A stretch of 64,000 nucleotides of DNA from contig OZ037865.1 in NCBI GenBank assembly GCA_964035575.1, positions 1,178,001 through 1,242,000 of the forward strand, written 5' to 3'. A model generated the notes under the pieces. It did no database searches. It saw only the letters and a program-made list of their open reading frames with translations, and was not told the origin of the DNA. The translations under genes and the position numbers were made by a program. Of this stretch, positions 44,926 through 53,108 are shown piece by piece. This DNA comes from Rhynchopus sp. YZ270_cl-10 (Eukaryota > Euglenozoa > Diplonemea > Diplonemida > Diplonemidae). Position 1 is the first letter of the stretch. Every line of letters starts with the position of its first letter.

Positions 44926-45626
44926 ATTTGTTCTCTTGAAATGTGTAATTTCATGTTTTCGCGAAAAAAATAACAACTGATCCTACAAGGGTTGAAGGAA
45001 GGTGGTTGAAAACAACAATAACAACAAGGACAAGTAATTGCTAAGAAAAAAGCGGGTGTGCTGTGGAAAACTCCGCGCGATTTTCGAAACCACCGTAGCA
45101 TCCTGGCGATTTGCTGGTGTGATCGATGTGTTGTAGTCTGTGCATTCTGTGTTCCTTCCGCACTGCTCCAACGACGACTACAATGTGGGGAGCCTGTGGA
45201 CAAAAACGAGCTGGACCACGCCGAGCCGGCCGAGCGGGCGTCCAACAACGCTATCGAGCAGATGGTGCTGGACGAAGAGGACAGCCCCCCTTCTTGAACG
45301 TTTCAGATGCTGGAGTCCCAGTGGGTCTGGCAGTGTACGAAGAGCGTTAGCATACCTGCAGAAGAGCAGAAAGCTGGGCTTATTGTAGATTATTTCTACA
45401 GGATGGAGTTCCACATCACACCCCGTTTTTTTTCCGATAGCAATTACTTGTTTTTTTTTTGGAATCTCAAAATTTTCCGCGCGCGCGAGCATTAAACAAA
45501 TAAAAAAGTGTGCCTACCCTTTTATCTATTCAAAAAAAATATTTATTTATCAAAAACCCCCATTTTCAAAAAGTTCTGTTGACAATCAACAGAACTTTAG
45601 TACCTAGCGGAGTCCCTGATTTGCAC

Positions 45627-46491
45627 TTTCAACTTCTCTCTTTGCTTTTTACTCATGCCATTTCTTTATTCAGAACTGCGAGCAGAGCCTGTAGAATGTC
45701 GATATATCAGGGCAGGGCATCCTTTTAAAAAAACAGAGGACGATCTGCATCTATACCTTTGAAATTCATTTAGCCTTCGGGGGCGACTTTGTTGTACAGA
45801 ACCCGTCCTCGGACAGGGTGATTGTCGAAACTACAAAAAAGAAAATACTGCACCAGCCCCCTTTTCTCTGAGCCTGCATTAATACAAGCAAGTTTACAAA
45901 AAAAGGACAGCTCTGCATACCATTGAAAATAGGTGCAACAAAAGCAACAAAAAGAAAAATGGATAAAAAGCAACAACAAAAAAAACGTCTGATTTACAGA
46001 TCGCTGTATATCTTTGTGTAACACTATTTTTTTTCCCCCCGAAGAAATTGTGCACAATAAATGATGAGAGGACAAGGTAAAAAAGGTATTGTAATCCATC
46101 TGCGCGAGTAAAATTTGAAAAAAAAAAAAAAAAAAAAACTGCACAAAAATCTCCAACCCCCGAGTCATTTGTAGGCATGTCTCTCTCTCTCTCTCTCTTT
46201 GAAAAGCGTTTCCCCTGAGGTGTGGTTTATTGTTCAAAGCGAGGGAGATGTGAGGTATGTTGTCTTATGATGGTGTTCCCTCGTGTTCCCACATTACCCC
46301 ACGTCGCCGAGTGCTTGTGATGTTGATGATGCCGTGTCTGGCAAAGAAAACGTCTTCCTCCTCACACCCACCCCTCTGTTTTTATACCTTCCCTCCACTT
46401 CCCAGTGATCCATCCTCACACAACCTCACCAACACCAAACAACACCCAAACAACGTCAGATATTTTCTCAAAAGAAACCCACACACACACA
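45627..46491. other. Gene-free 5' region of the first LRR gene
   Basis: It holds a copy of the ATTCATTTAGCCTTCGGGGG family (45760-45836), a block shared with the second LRR copy (46039-46138 with 47926-48013), and the conserved proximal flank listed separately. Confidence 0.6.
46139..46491 (+). promoter_or_regulatory. Conserved 5' flank, LRR copy 1
   Basis: About 350 bases directly upstream of the ATG are almost identical before all three LRR copies (also 48014-48364 and 51208-51558). They include a CT microsatellite, TTTTTATACC about 110 bases before the ATG (TATA-like), a C-rich tract, and a CA run ending at the ATG. This probably contains the promoter and leader and was duplicated with the gene. 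Confidence 0.55.
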
Positions 46492-47805
46492 ATGGAACTG
46501 GTCGTACAGGGTTTCAGCAAGGAGTACGTGGTCGAGATGGGTGAGGATGACACAACGGCGACCATGCGGCAGAAGATGGCGTCTGCAGAAGGGTTGTGCG
46601 AAGACAGCTTTCATATGGGTTTTGGAGGGAAGGAGGAAGGAGAGGACATCAGAGAACTGAGTGCTGGTGAGAAAGTCGTGTTGACGAAGACGCCGAAGTT
46701 CGAAGCCGTGACAGCTCTTCATGCATTGGGTGAGACAGACATCACAGCAGAAACGTTGGAGCAGGTGCAGGAGCAGGTGCAGGATCCGGGGGTGGCGAGC
46801 TTGCTCCTTCAAGCAGAAGTTGTGACTGCGATTCCAGATGACTTCTTTGCATATAGTGCAGTAACGCGTATTGTGTGCAGTTGTGTGTCCGATGTGGATG
46901 ACAGCTGTGGCACCACACTGCACATCCCAGCATTGACCTGTGTCACCGCCATTGGGCACAGGTTCCTCTCGGAGTGCGAAGGGTTATCCAGCGTGGACCT
47001 CTCAGGCCTGCAAGCAGTCACCACGATAGGTGAATGCTTTCTCCGCCACTGTGGCACGTTGTCGGAAGTAGACCTTTCAGGCCTGCAAGCAGTCACCACG
47101 ATCGGCAATTGTTTCTTGTCCAACTGCGAAACGTTGTCAAAAGTAGACTTCACCGGCCTGCAGGCACTCACCACGATTGGTGACTACTGTCTCTCCCACT
47201 GCCCAACGTTGTCGGAAGTAGACCTTTCAGGCCTGCAAGCAGTCACCACGATCGGCAAATGTTTCTTGTACGACTGTAAAACGTTGTCAAAAGTCGACTT
47301 CACCGACCTGCAGGCACTCACCACGATTGGTGACTTCTGTCTCTCCCACTGCCCAACGTTGTCGGAAGTGGACCTCTCAGGCCTGCAAGCAGTCACCACG
47401 ATCGGCCATCGTTTCTTGTACGACTGCAAAACGTTGTCAAAAGTCGACTTCACCGACCTGCAGGCACTCACCACGATTGGTGGCTCCTGTCTCTCCCAAT
47501 GTGCAACGTTGTCGGAAGTAGACCTTTCAGGCCTGCAAGCAGTCACCACGATCGGCAAATGTTTCTTGTACGACTGCAAAACGTTGTCGAAAGTCGACTT
47601 CACCGGCCTGCAGGCACTCACCACGATAGGTGACTCCTTTCTCTCCGACTGCCCAACGTTGTCGGAAGTGGACCTCTCCGGCCTGCAGGCCGTCACCACG
47701 ATAGGTGACCACTTCCTCTCCAGTTGTCCTGCACTACAGACTGTACACGGTAAGGATAAGTGCAGCAATGTTGTACGCAGCAGAGTAGATGACATGGAAT
47801 TATAA
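46492..47805 (+). CDS. Ubiquitin-like domain plus leucine-rich-repeat protein, copy 1
   Basis: 437 residues. Residues 1-67 read like a ubiquitin-fold domain (alternating strands, DTTATMRQKMASAEGL as the helix, then FGGKEE... and VVLTKT). There is no C-terminal di-glycine, so it is a fixed domain rather than a processed modifier. Residues ~145-415 are ten 25-residue repeats of the BspA/LRR_5 type: LSEVDLSGLQAVTTIG.CFL..C.T alternating with LSKVDFTGLQALTTIG..CLS.C.T, giving a 50-residue higher-order unit. No signal peptide or membrane segment, so it is probably intracellular, unlike surface BspA proteins. LRR solenoids usually bind other proteins; the partner is unknown. The chosen ATG follows the CA run and is identical in all copies. 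Two further copies follow downstream. Confidence 0.85.
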   Translation: MELVVQGFSKEYVVEMGEDDTTATMRQKMASAEGLCEDSFHMGFGGKEEGEDIRELSAGEKVVLTKTPKFEAVTALHALGETDITAETLEQVQEQVQDPGVASLLLQAEVVTAIPDDFFAYSAVTRIVCSCVSDVDDSCGTTLHIPALTCVTAIGHRFLSECEGLSSVDLSGLQAVTTIGECFLRHCGTLSEVDLSGLQAVTTIGNCFLSNCETLSKVDFTGLQALTTIGDYCLSHCPTLSEVDLSGLQAVTTIGKCFLYDCKTLSKVDFTDLQALTTIGDFCLSHCPTLSEVDLSGLQAVTTIGHRFLYDCKTLSKVDFTDLQALTTIGGSCLSQCATLSEVDLSGLQAVTTIGKCFLYDCKTLSKVDFTGLQALTTIGDSFLSDCPTLSEVDLSGLQAVTTIGDHFLSSCPALQTVHGKDKCSNVVRSRVDDMEL

Positions 47806-48013
47806 GCTGAAGATATTAGCGTCACGTCTACCTCGGTAGGTTACAATGAAAAAACAAAAGAATGTATGCTGGGATATGGTGTTCGTATTCTTGGGTGGGA
47901 TAACAGTTTCCCCCCCCCCCCCCCCCGAAGAAATTGTGCACAATAAATGATGAGAGGACAAGGTAAAAAAGGTATTGTAATCCATCTGCGCGAGTAAAAT
48001 TTGAAAAAAAAAG
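47806..48013. other. Spacer between LRR copies 1 and 2
   Basis: GGGATATGGTGTTCGTATTC then TTGGGTGGG (about 47871-47900) matches sequence after the rRNA fragment of copy 3 (52721-52752), so copy 1 carried the same downstream block and lost most of it. A C run follows, then a block duplicated from upstream of copy 1. Confidence 0.65.
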
Positions 48014-48364
48014 CTGCACAAAAATCTCCAACCCCCGAGTCATTTGTAGGCATGTCTCTCTCTCTCTCTCTCTTTGAAAAGCGTTACCCCTGAGGTGTGA
48101 TTTATTGTTCAAAGCGAGGGAGATGTGAGGTTCGTTGTCTTATGATGGTGTTCCCTCGTGTTCCCACATTACCCCACGTCGCCGAGTGCTTGTGATGTTG
48201 ATGATGCCGTGTCTGGCAAAGAAAACGTCTTCCTCCTCACACCCACCCCTCTGTTTTTATACCTTCCCTCCACTTCCCAGTGATCCATCCTCACACAACC
48301 TCACCAACACCAAACAACACCCAAACAGCGCCAGATATTTTCTCAAAAGAAACCCACACACACA
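48014..48364 (+). promoter_or_regulatory. Conserved 5' flank, LRR copy 2
   Basis: Nearly identical to 46139-46491 and 51208-51558; two bases shorter in the CA run than copy 1. Confidence 0.55.
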
Positions 48365-49378
48365 ATGGAACTGGTCGTACAGGGTTTCAGCAAGGAGTAC
48401 GTGGTCGAGATGGGCGAGGATGACACAACGGCGACCATGCGGCAGAAGATGGCGTCTGCAGAAGGGTTGTGCGAAGACAGCTTTCATATGGGTTTTGGAG
48501 GGAAGGAGGAAGGAGAGGACATCAGAGAACTGAGTGCTGGTGAGAAAGTCGTGTTGACGAAGACGCCGAAGTTCGAAGCCGTGACAGCTCTTCATGCATT
48601 GGGTGAGACAGACATCACAGCAGAAACGTTGGAGCAGGTGCAGGAGCAGGTACGGGATCCGGGGGTGGCTAGTTTGCTCCTTCAGGCAGAAGTTGTGACT
48701 GCGATTCCAGATGACTTCTTTGCATATAGTGCAGTAACGCGTATTGTGTGCAGTTGTGTGTCCGATGTGGATGACAGCTGTGGCACCACACTGCACATCC
48801 CTGCATTGACCTGTGTCACCGCCATTGGGCACAGGTTCCTCTCGGAGTGCGAAGGGTTATCCAGCGTGGACCTCTCAGGCCTGCAAGCAGTCACCACGAT
48901 AGGTGAATGCTTTCTCCGCCACTGTGGCACGTTGTCGGAAGTAGACCTTTCAGGCCTGCAAGCACTCACCACGATCGGCGATCGTTTCCTGTACGACTGC
49001 AAAACGTTGTCAAAAGTCGACTTCACCGGCCTGCAGGCACTCACCACGATTGGTGACTTCTGTCTCTCCGACTGCCCAACGTTGTCGGAAGTGGACCTCT
49101 CAGGCCTGCAAGCAGTCACCACGATCGGCAATTGTTTCTTGTACGACTGCAAAACGTTGTCAAAAGTCGACTTCGCCGGCCTGAAGGCACTCACCACGAT
49201 TGGTGGCTCCTTTCTCTCCGACTGCCCAACGTTGTCGGAAGTGGACCTCTCAGGCCTGCAAGCAGTCACCACGATAGGTGACCACTTCCTCTCCAGTTGT
49301 CCTGCACTACAGACTGTACACGGTAAGGATAAGTGCAGCAACGTTGTACGCAGCAGAGTAGATGACGTGGAGTTGTAG
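48365..49378 (+). CDS. Ubiquitin-like domain plus leucine-rich-repeat protein, copy 2
   Basis: 337 residues: the same N-terminal ubiquitin-like domain and spacer region as copy 1, then six instead of ten 25-residue repeats. The 100-residue difference is exactly four repeats (two 50-residue higher-order units), so the copies differ by unequal exchange or slippage in the repeat array. The repeats keep the VDLSGLQA and VDFTGLQA alternation. The last unit and the C-terminal KCSNVVRSRVDD tail are almost the same as in copy 1. The gene is intact and probably expressed, given the identical upstream flank. It is followed by an 18S rRNA fragment. Confidence 0.85.
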   Translation: MELVVQGFSKEYVVEMGEDDTTATMRQKMASAEGLCEDSFHMGFGGKEEGEDIRELSAGEKVVLTKTPKFEAVTALHALGETDITAETLEQVQEQVRDPGVASLLLQAEVVTAIPDDFFAYSAVTRIVCSCVSDVDDSCGTTLHIPALTCVTAIGHRFLSECEGLSSVDLSGLQAVTTIGECFLRHCGTLSEVDLSGLQALTTIGDRFLYDCKTLSKVDFTGLQALTTIGDFCLSDCPTLSEVDLSGLQAVTTIGNCFLYDCKTLSKVDFAGLKALTTIGGSFLSDCPTLSEVDLSGLQAVTTIGDHFLSSCPALQTVHGKDKCSNVVRSRVDDVEL

Positions 49379-49416
49379 GGGAAAAAACAAAAGAATGCAC
49401 TACGTGTTATGGAGCT

Positions 49417-49499
49417 TGCGAATGGATGATATCTAAACCTATCAATGAGTATCGATTGGTGGACAAGTCTGGTGCCAGCACCCGCGGTAATTCCAGCAC
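49417..49499 (+). pseudogene. 18S rRNA fragment after LRR copy 2
   Basis: About 83 bases match the region before and through the 530 loop of eukaryotic 18S rRNA: ...ATGAGTATCGATTGGTGG, ACAAGTCTGGTGCCAGCACC, CGCGGTAATTCCAGCA. The universal motif is GTGCCAGCAGCCGCGGTAA; here the AGC between CC's is changed to ACC. The fragment stops abruptly at CCAGCAC, whereas the copy after LRR copy 3 continues. It is far too short to be a functional rRNA gene. Confidence 0.85.
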
Positions 49500-50058
49500 T
49501 TCCCCTCATGATGAACTAATGCACTTCCCCTCGCTTATCTCTTTTAGTGTTATTTCACAGCCAGATTGTATATGAAACCACTTTAGTACAAGCTTGTTAC
49601 AGTAACAAGCATTGATTGCTACCACCTGGAAAACACATGTTACCAAAGTAACAGACATTGGGAACATGGGTAACTGTATTTTCCTTTTCCTTTTGCGGAG
49701 CAAAAGGAATAGCACAAATGGCGCCGCAGGAGAAAAAAAAATGGGTACAGTGTAAAATGTAGCTTTTTTCACCACAGTGTCAGTCAACGAACCCTTTTTT
49801 GCGGAGTGTGAAAAAGAAAACCGGCACAGCAGTCTTTTATTGTAAACTGTTTTCTTCTCCGCCAACACACAAAAACACTTGACAGAAAAAACCTTTTCAC
49901 ACAAACGTCTTTTTCTGTCTACTCTGTTTTTTGTTCATCTTTTTTCAAAAATCCCACCATCCCACCCTTAAAGCTTGTTGTTTTGTTGCTTTTGTTTTTT
50001 ACCTCGTAGCGTTTTTCGTGCATTCTTTGTTTTTTGTTCTGTGTGAAGTCACATCGTG

Positions 50059-50900
50059 GTAGTAGTGCGACTCGGGTCGACTACGGGAGTTGGGCAGTGT
50101 GCAGGAGCGATCCGACACGCAACTCTTGATGTGCCTCATCGGTAGTAGTGCGACTGGGGTTCGACTACGCGAGATGATGATGGCAGTGGGCTTCGTGCTT
50201 TACACTCCATTTCTCGCCGATGTATACCTGCCTCCTTAAAAGCCAAAGGGGGTGTAGTGCGTCACGGGTACGACTACAATAGGTTGTGGAAATGTGCAGA
50301 GTAGGATTTACTATCTGACAGTCAACCTAGGGTGGCATACTTAAGCTGTATGTCAAGCAATCTTCAGTTTCTTTTTCTTCTTTGTTGCAGGGGTCTGTTT
50401 TTTCATTAAAAAAGCTGCAACGGGAGCAATCTGGTTCAGGTCAATGTTTTATATCATCTAACTTTTGTTTCTACCCATGTAACCCCGGAGTGTCTTTTAA
50501 TTCGTGTGTTATATCACCAGTGCGTGTGCGGGCAGCTGACGCGCAATTTTTTCTGTTAGGACCGTGCGCATGGGTTAGCGTATTATTGTCATGCTTTTAG
50601 CTTTGTATATTTTCCTGCGCGCTGTTTTTGCCGCCAATGTGTGGCATCGGGAGCAGTGCGACTCGGGTCGACTGCGAGAAGTTGTTGATAGTGTGCGAGC
50701 ACAGTCGACACTCAACTTTTGTTAGGACGGCGCGCAGGGTTTAGCGTATTATTGTCTCGCTTGTAGCGTTATATATTCTTTTCTGCGTGTGTTTTTGTCG
50801 CCAATGTGGGACATCAGGAGCAGTGCGACTCGGGTCGACTGCGAGAGTTTTGTTGATAGTGCGCGAGCACAGCCAGCACGCAATCTCTGATGTGCGTCAA
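50059..50900 (+). repeat. Hairpin-bearing repeat cluster, possible structured RNA
   Basis: Five hairpins at 50059-50084, 50142-50168, 50253-50277, 50653-50675 and 50820-50842. Three have stems of type GTAGT.../ACTAC and two of type GCAGT.../ACTGC around CGACTCGGGTCGA or variants. The last two belong to ~170-base tandem units that also share TAGCGTATTATTGTC and GCCAATGTG; a partial unit precedes at ~50545. The swap from a T-A to a C-G pair in the stem suggests that pairing is maintained. No known RNA family is recognised. Confidence 0.55.
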
Positions 50901-51207
50901 ACATGCAGATGCTATCTTTGTGCTTCTTCCGTGGAGATGTTTTTCTATAACCCGGATACCTTGCATCATTATTGACTTAGCGTTATTTGTCCTTATTGTT
51001 GTTTTAAAAAAGTCCCTTTTCCTGGTCGCGATAGTTTTCGCGAACTTTCCTGCAGTCAACGCAGAGAAAGAATAATCAACCATGTGATACTGGATAGGGG
51101 TGGTTCAGTGATTCCACAGAACCGACACCATTGATGTGTCTCAACCAAAACCAAATCAATCAAAAAAGAGAGAGTTTTTGAAGTAAGGAAAGAAAAGAAA
51201 AGAAAAA

Positions 51208-51558
51208 CTGCACAAAAATCTCCAACCCCCGAGTCATTTGTAGGCATGTCTCTCTCTCTCTCTCTCTTTGAAAAGCGTTACCCCTGAGGTGTGATTTATT
51301 GTTCAAAGCGAGGGAGATGTGAGGTTCGTTGTCTTATGATGGTGTTCCCTCGTGTTCCCACATTACCCCACGTCGCCGAGTGCTTGTGATGTTGATGATG
51401 CCGTGTCTGGCAAAGAAAACGTCTTCCTCCTCACACCCACCCCTCTGTTTTTATACCTTCCCTCCACTTCCCAGTGATCCATCCTCACACAACCTCACCA
51501 ACACCAAACAACACCCAAACAGCGCCAGATATTTTCTCAAAAGAAACCCACACACACA
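51208..51558 (+). promoter_or_regulatory. Conserved 5' flank, LRR copy 3
   Basis: Same ~350-base block as before copies 1 and 2. The sequence further upstream is unrelated, which marks the left boundary of this duplication near 51207. Confidence 0.55.
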
Positions 51559-52553
51559 ATGGAACTGGTCGTACAGGGTTTCAGCAAGGAGTACGTGGTC
51601 GAGATGGGCGAGGATGACACAACGGCGACCATGCGGCAGAAGATGGCGTCTGCAGAAGGGTTGTGCGAAGACAGCTTTCATATGGGTTTTGGAGGGAAGG
51701 AGGAAGGAGAGGACATCAGAGAACTGAGTGCTGGTGAGAAAGTCGTGTTGACGAAGACGCCGAAGTTCGAAGCCGTGACAGCTCTTCATGCATTGGGTGA
51801 GACAGACATCACAGCAGAAACGTTGGAGCAGGTGCAGAATCCGGGGGTGGCTAGCTTGCTCCTTCAGGCAGAAGTTGTGACTGCGATTCCAAATGACTTC
51901 TTTGACTGCAGCTCAGTAACGCGTATTGTGTCCAGTTGTGTGTCCGATGTGGATGACAGCTGTGGCACCACACTGCACCTCCCTGCATTGACCTGTGTCA
52001 CCGCCATAGGGTGCGGGTTCCTCTCGGAGTGCCCAGAGTTATCCACCGTGGACCTCTCAGGCCTGCAAGCAGTCACCACGATAGGTGCATGCTTTCTCCG
52101 CCACTGTGAAACGTTGTCGGAAGTAGACCTGTCAGGCCTGCAAGCACTCACCGCGATCGGCAATTGTTTCTTGCACGCAAAACGTTGTCAAAAGTCGATT
52201 TCACCGGCCTGCAAGCACTCACCACGATTGGTGACTTCTGTCTCTCCGACTGTGCAACGTTGTCGGAAGTAGACCTTTCAGGCCTGCAAGCACTCACCAC
52301 GATCGGCAATGGTTTCCTGTACAACTGCAAAACGTTGTCAAAAGTCGACTTCGGCCTGCAGGCACTCACCACGATTGGTGACTCCTGTATCTACCACTGC
52401 CCAACGTTGTCGGAAGTGGACCTCACCGGCCTGCAAGCAGTCACCACTACAGGTGACCACTTCCTCTCCAGTTGTCCTGCACTACAGACTGTACACGGTA
52501 AGGATAAGTGCAGCAACGTTGTACGCAGCAGAGTAGATGACGTGGAGTTGTAG
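51559..52553 (+). pseudogene. Ubiquitin-like/LRR gene copy 3, frameshifted
   Basis: The N-terminal ubiquitin-like domain and the first LRR units are intact and close to copies 1 and 2 (with ...QVQNPG... lacking the EQVRD insertion). At about 52172 the unit GGCAATTGTTTCTTG runs into CACGCAAAACG, lacking four bases relative to copy 2, so the frame shifts; the original frame stops at 52272. The remaining LRR units (52164-52553) are open in another frame and keep family sequence to the shared C-terminus; one of them has lost three bases (F-G-L for F-T-G-L). This is a young pseudogene, or a truncated 237-residue protein if still expressed. The N-terminal part could still fold. Confidence 0.8.
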
Positions 52554-52589
52554 GGGAAAAACAAAATGCACTCCGTGTTATGGAGCTTG

Positions 52590-52716
52590 CGAATGGAAGA
52601 TATCTAAACCTATCAATGAGTATCGATTGGTGGACAAGTCTGGTGCCAGCACCCGCGGTAATTCCAGCACCAATAGCGTATATTAATGCTGCTGTTAAAA
52701 AGCTCGTAGTTGGATC
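52590..52716 (+). pseudogene. 18S rRNA fragment after LRR copy 3
   Basis: Longer version of the fragment at 49417-49499: it continues past CCAGCA with CCAATAGCGTATATTAATGC, TGCTGTTAAAAAGCTCGTAG and TTGGATC, matching the 18S region between the 530 loop and V4. About 127 bases in all. The order and orientation agree with a single transferred rRNA segment. Confidence 0.9.
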
Positions 52717-52799
52717 CAGGGTGGGATATGGTGTTTGAATTCTTGGGTGGGTTTTGGGGGTCAGGTTGTTAGCAACACATATATTCAAAAGAACAGGGC

Positions 52800-53108
52800 C
52801 CCTTCCCCTCGCTTATCGCTTTTAGTGTTATTTCACAGCCAGATTGTATATGAAACCACTTTGCTACAAGCTTGTTACGGAAACAAGCATTGATTGCTAC
52901 CATCTGGAAAACACATGTTACCAAAGTAACATATTACCGCACATGTTACCGTCGGTTGTTACCGGGGTAACAAGGCCACCACCACCGTGCTCCCCCACAG
53001 TTTCGACTTCGTTGCTTCACTTCATTCACTCAAATAACCTAAAAATGCACCCCCATTTCCCCCCACTTTTTCAGAGGGTGGTTTCAACAAAAAAACAACA
53101 ACAAAACA
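52800..53108. other. Duplicated block and leader upstream of TTC5
   Basis: 52805-52935 matches 49537-49650 (GTTATTTCACAGCCAGATTG then TATATGAAACCACTTTG...). It carries several GTTACC/GGTAAC palindromic repeats. Then a C/T-rich leader with CAACAAAACA precedes the next ATG. Confidence 0.6.

Larger units (their letters stand above)
41826..45618. mobile_element. Composite hAT-type element, 3793 bp
   Basis: The ends are CAGGCTCTCCGCTAGG and the complement of CAGGGACTCCGCTAGG. The octamer ATTTGCAC flanks both (41818-41825, 45619-45626), an exact 8-base target duplication. The terminal repeats resemble those of the 506-bp element at 4928. The interior is a patchwork: a piggyBac-like element (42094-43454), a degenerate ~180-base array in it, two GCGCCGCAGGC segments (41895, 43890), a 3x260-base tandem array (44141-44925) and a short GC-rich, coding-like piece (about 45126-45300). 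No intact transposase frame, so it would need one supplied from elsewhere. Confidence 0.85.
49379..51207. other. Spacer with an rRNA fragment, shared repeats and a hairpin cluster
   Basis: No gene. It contains an 18S rRNA fragment (49417-49499), a block duplicated at 52800-52935 (49537-49650), a relative of the interior of the 506-bp hAT element (49650-49810) and the hairpin-bearing repeats at 50059-50900. Confidence 0.6.

Noticed and set aside
47184-47825. 213-codon minus-strand frame with repeats
   Set aside because: It is the antisense shadow of the LRR array in copy 1; similar shadows occur in copies 2 and 3.
49417-52716. Functional rRNA locus
   Set aside because: Only ~80-130 bases of 18S are present, in copies with different ends; there are no flanking rRNA sequences.
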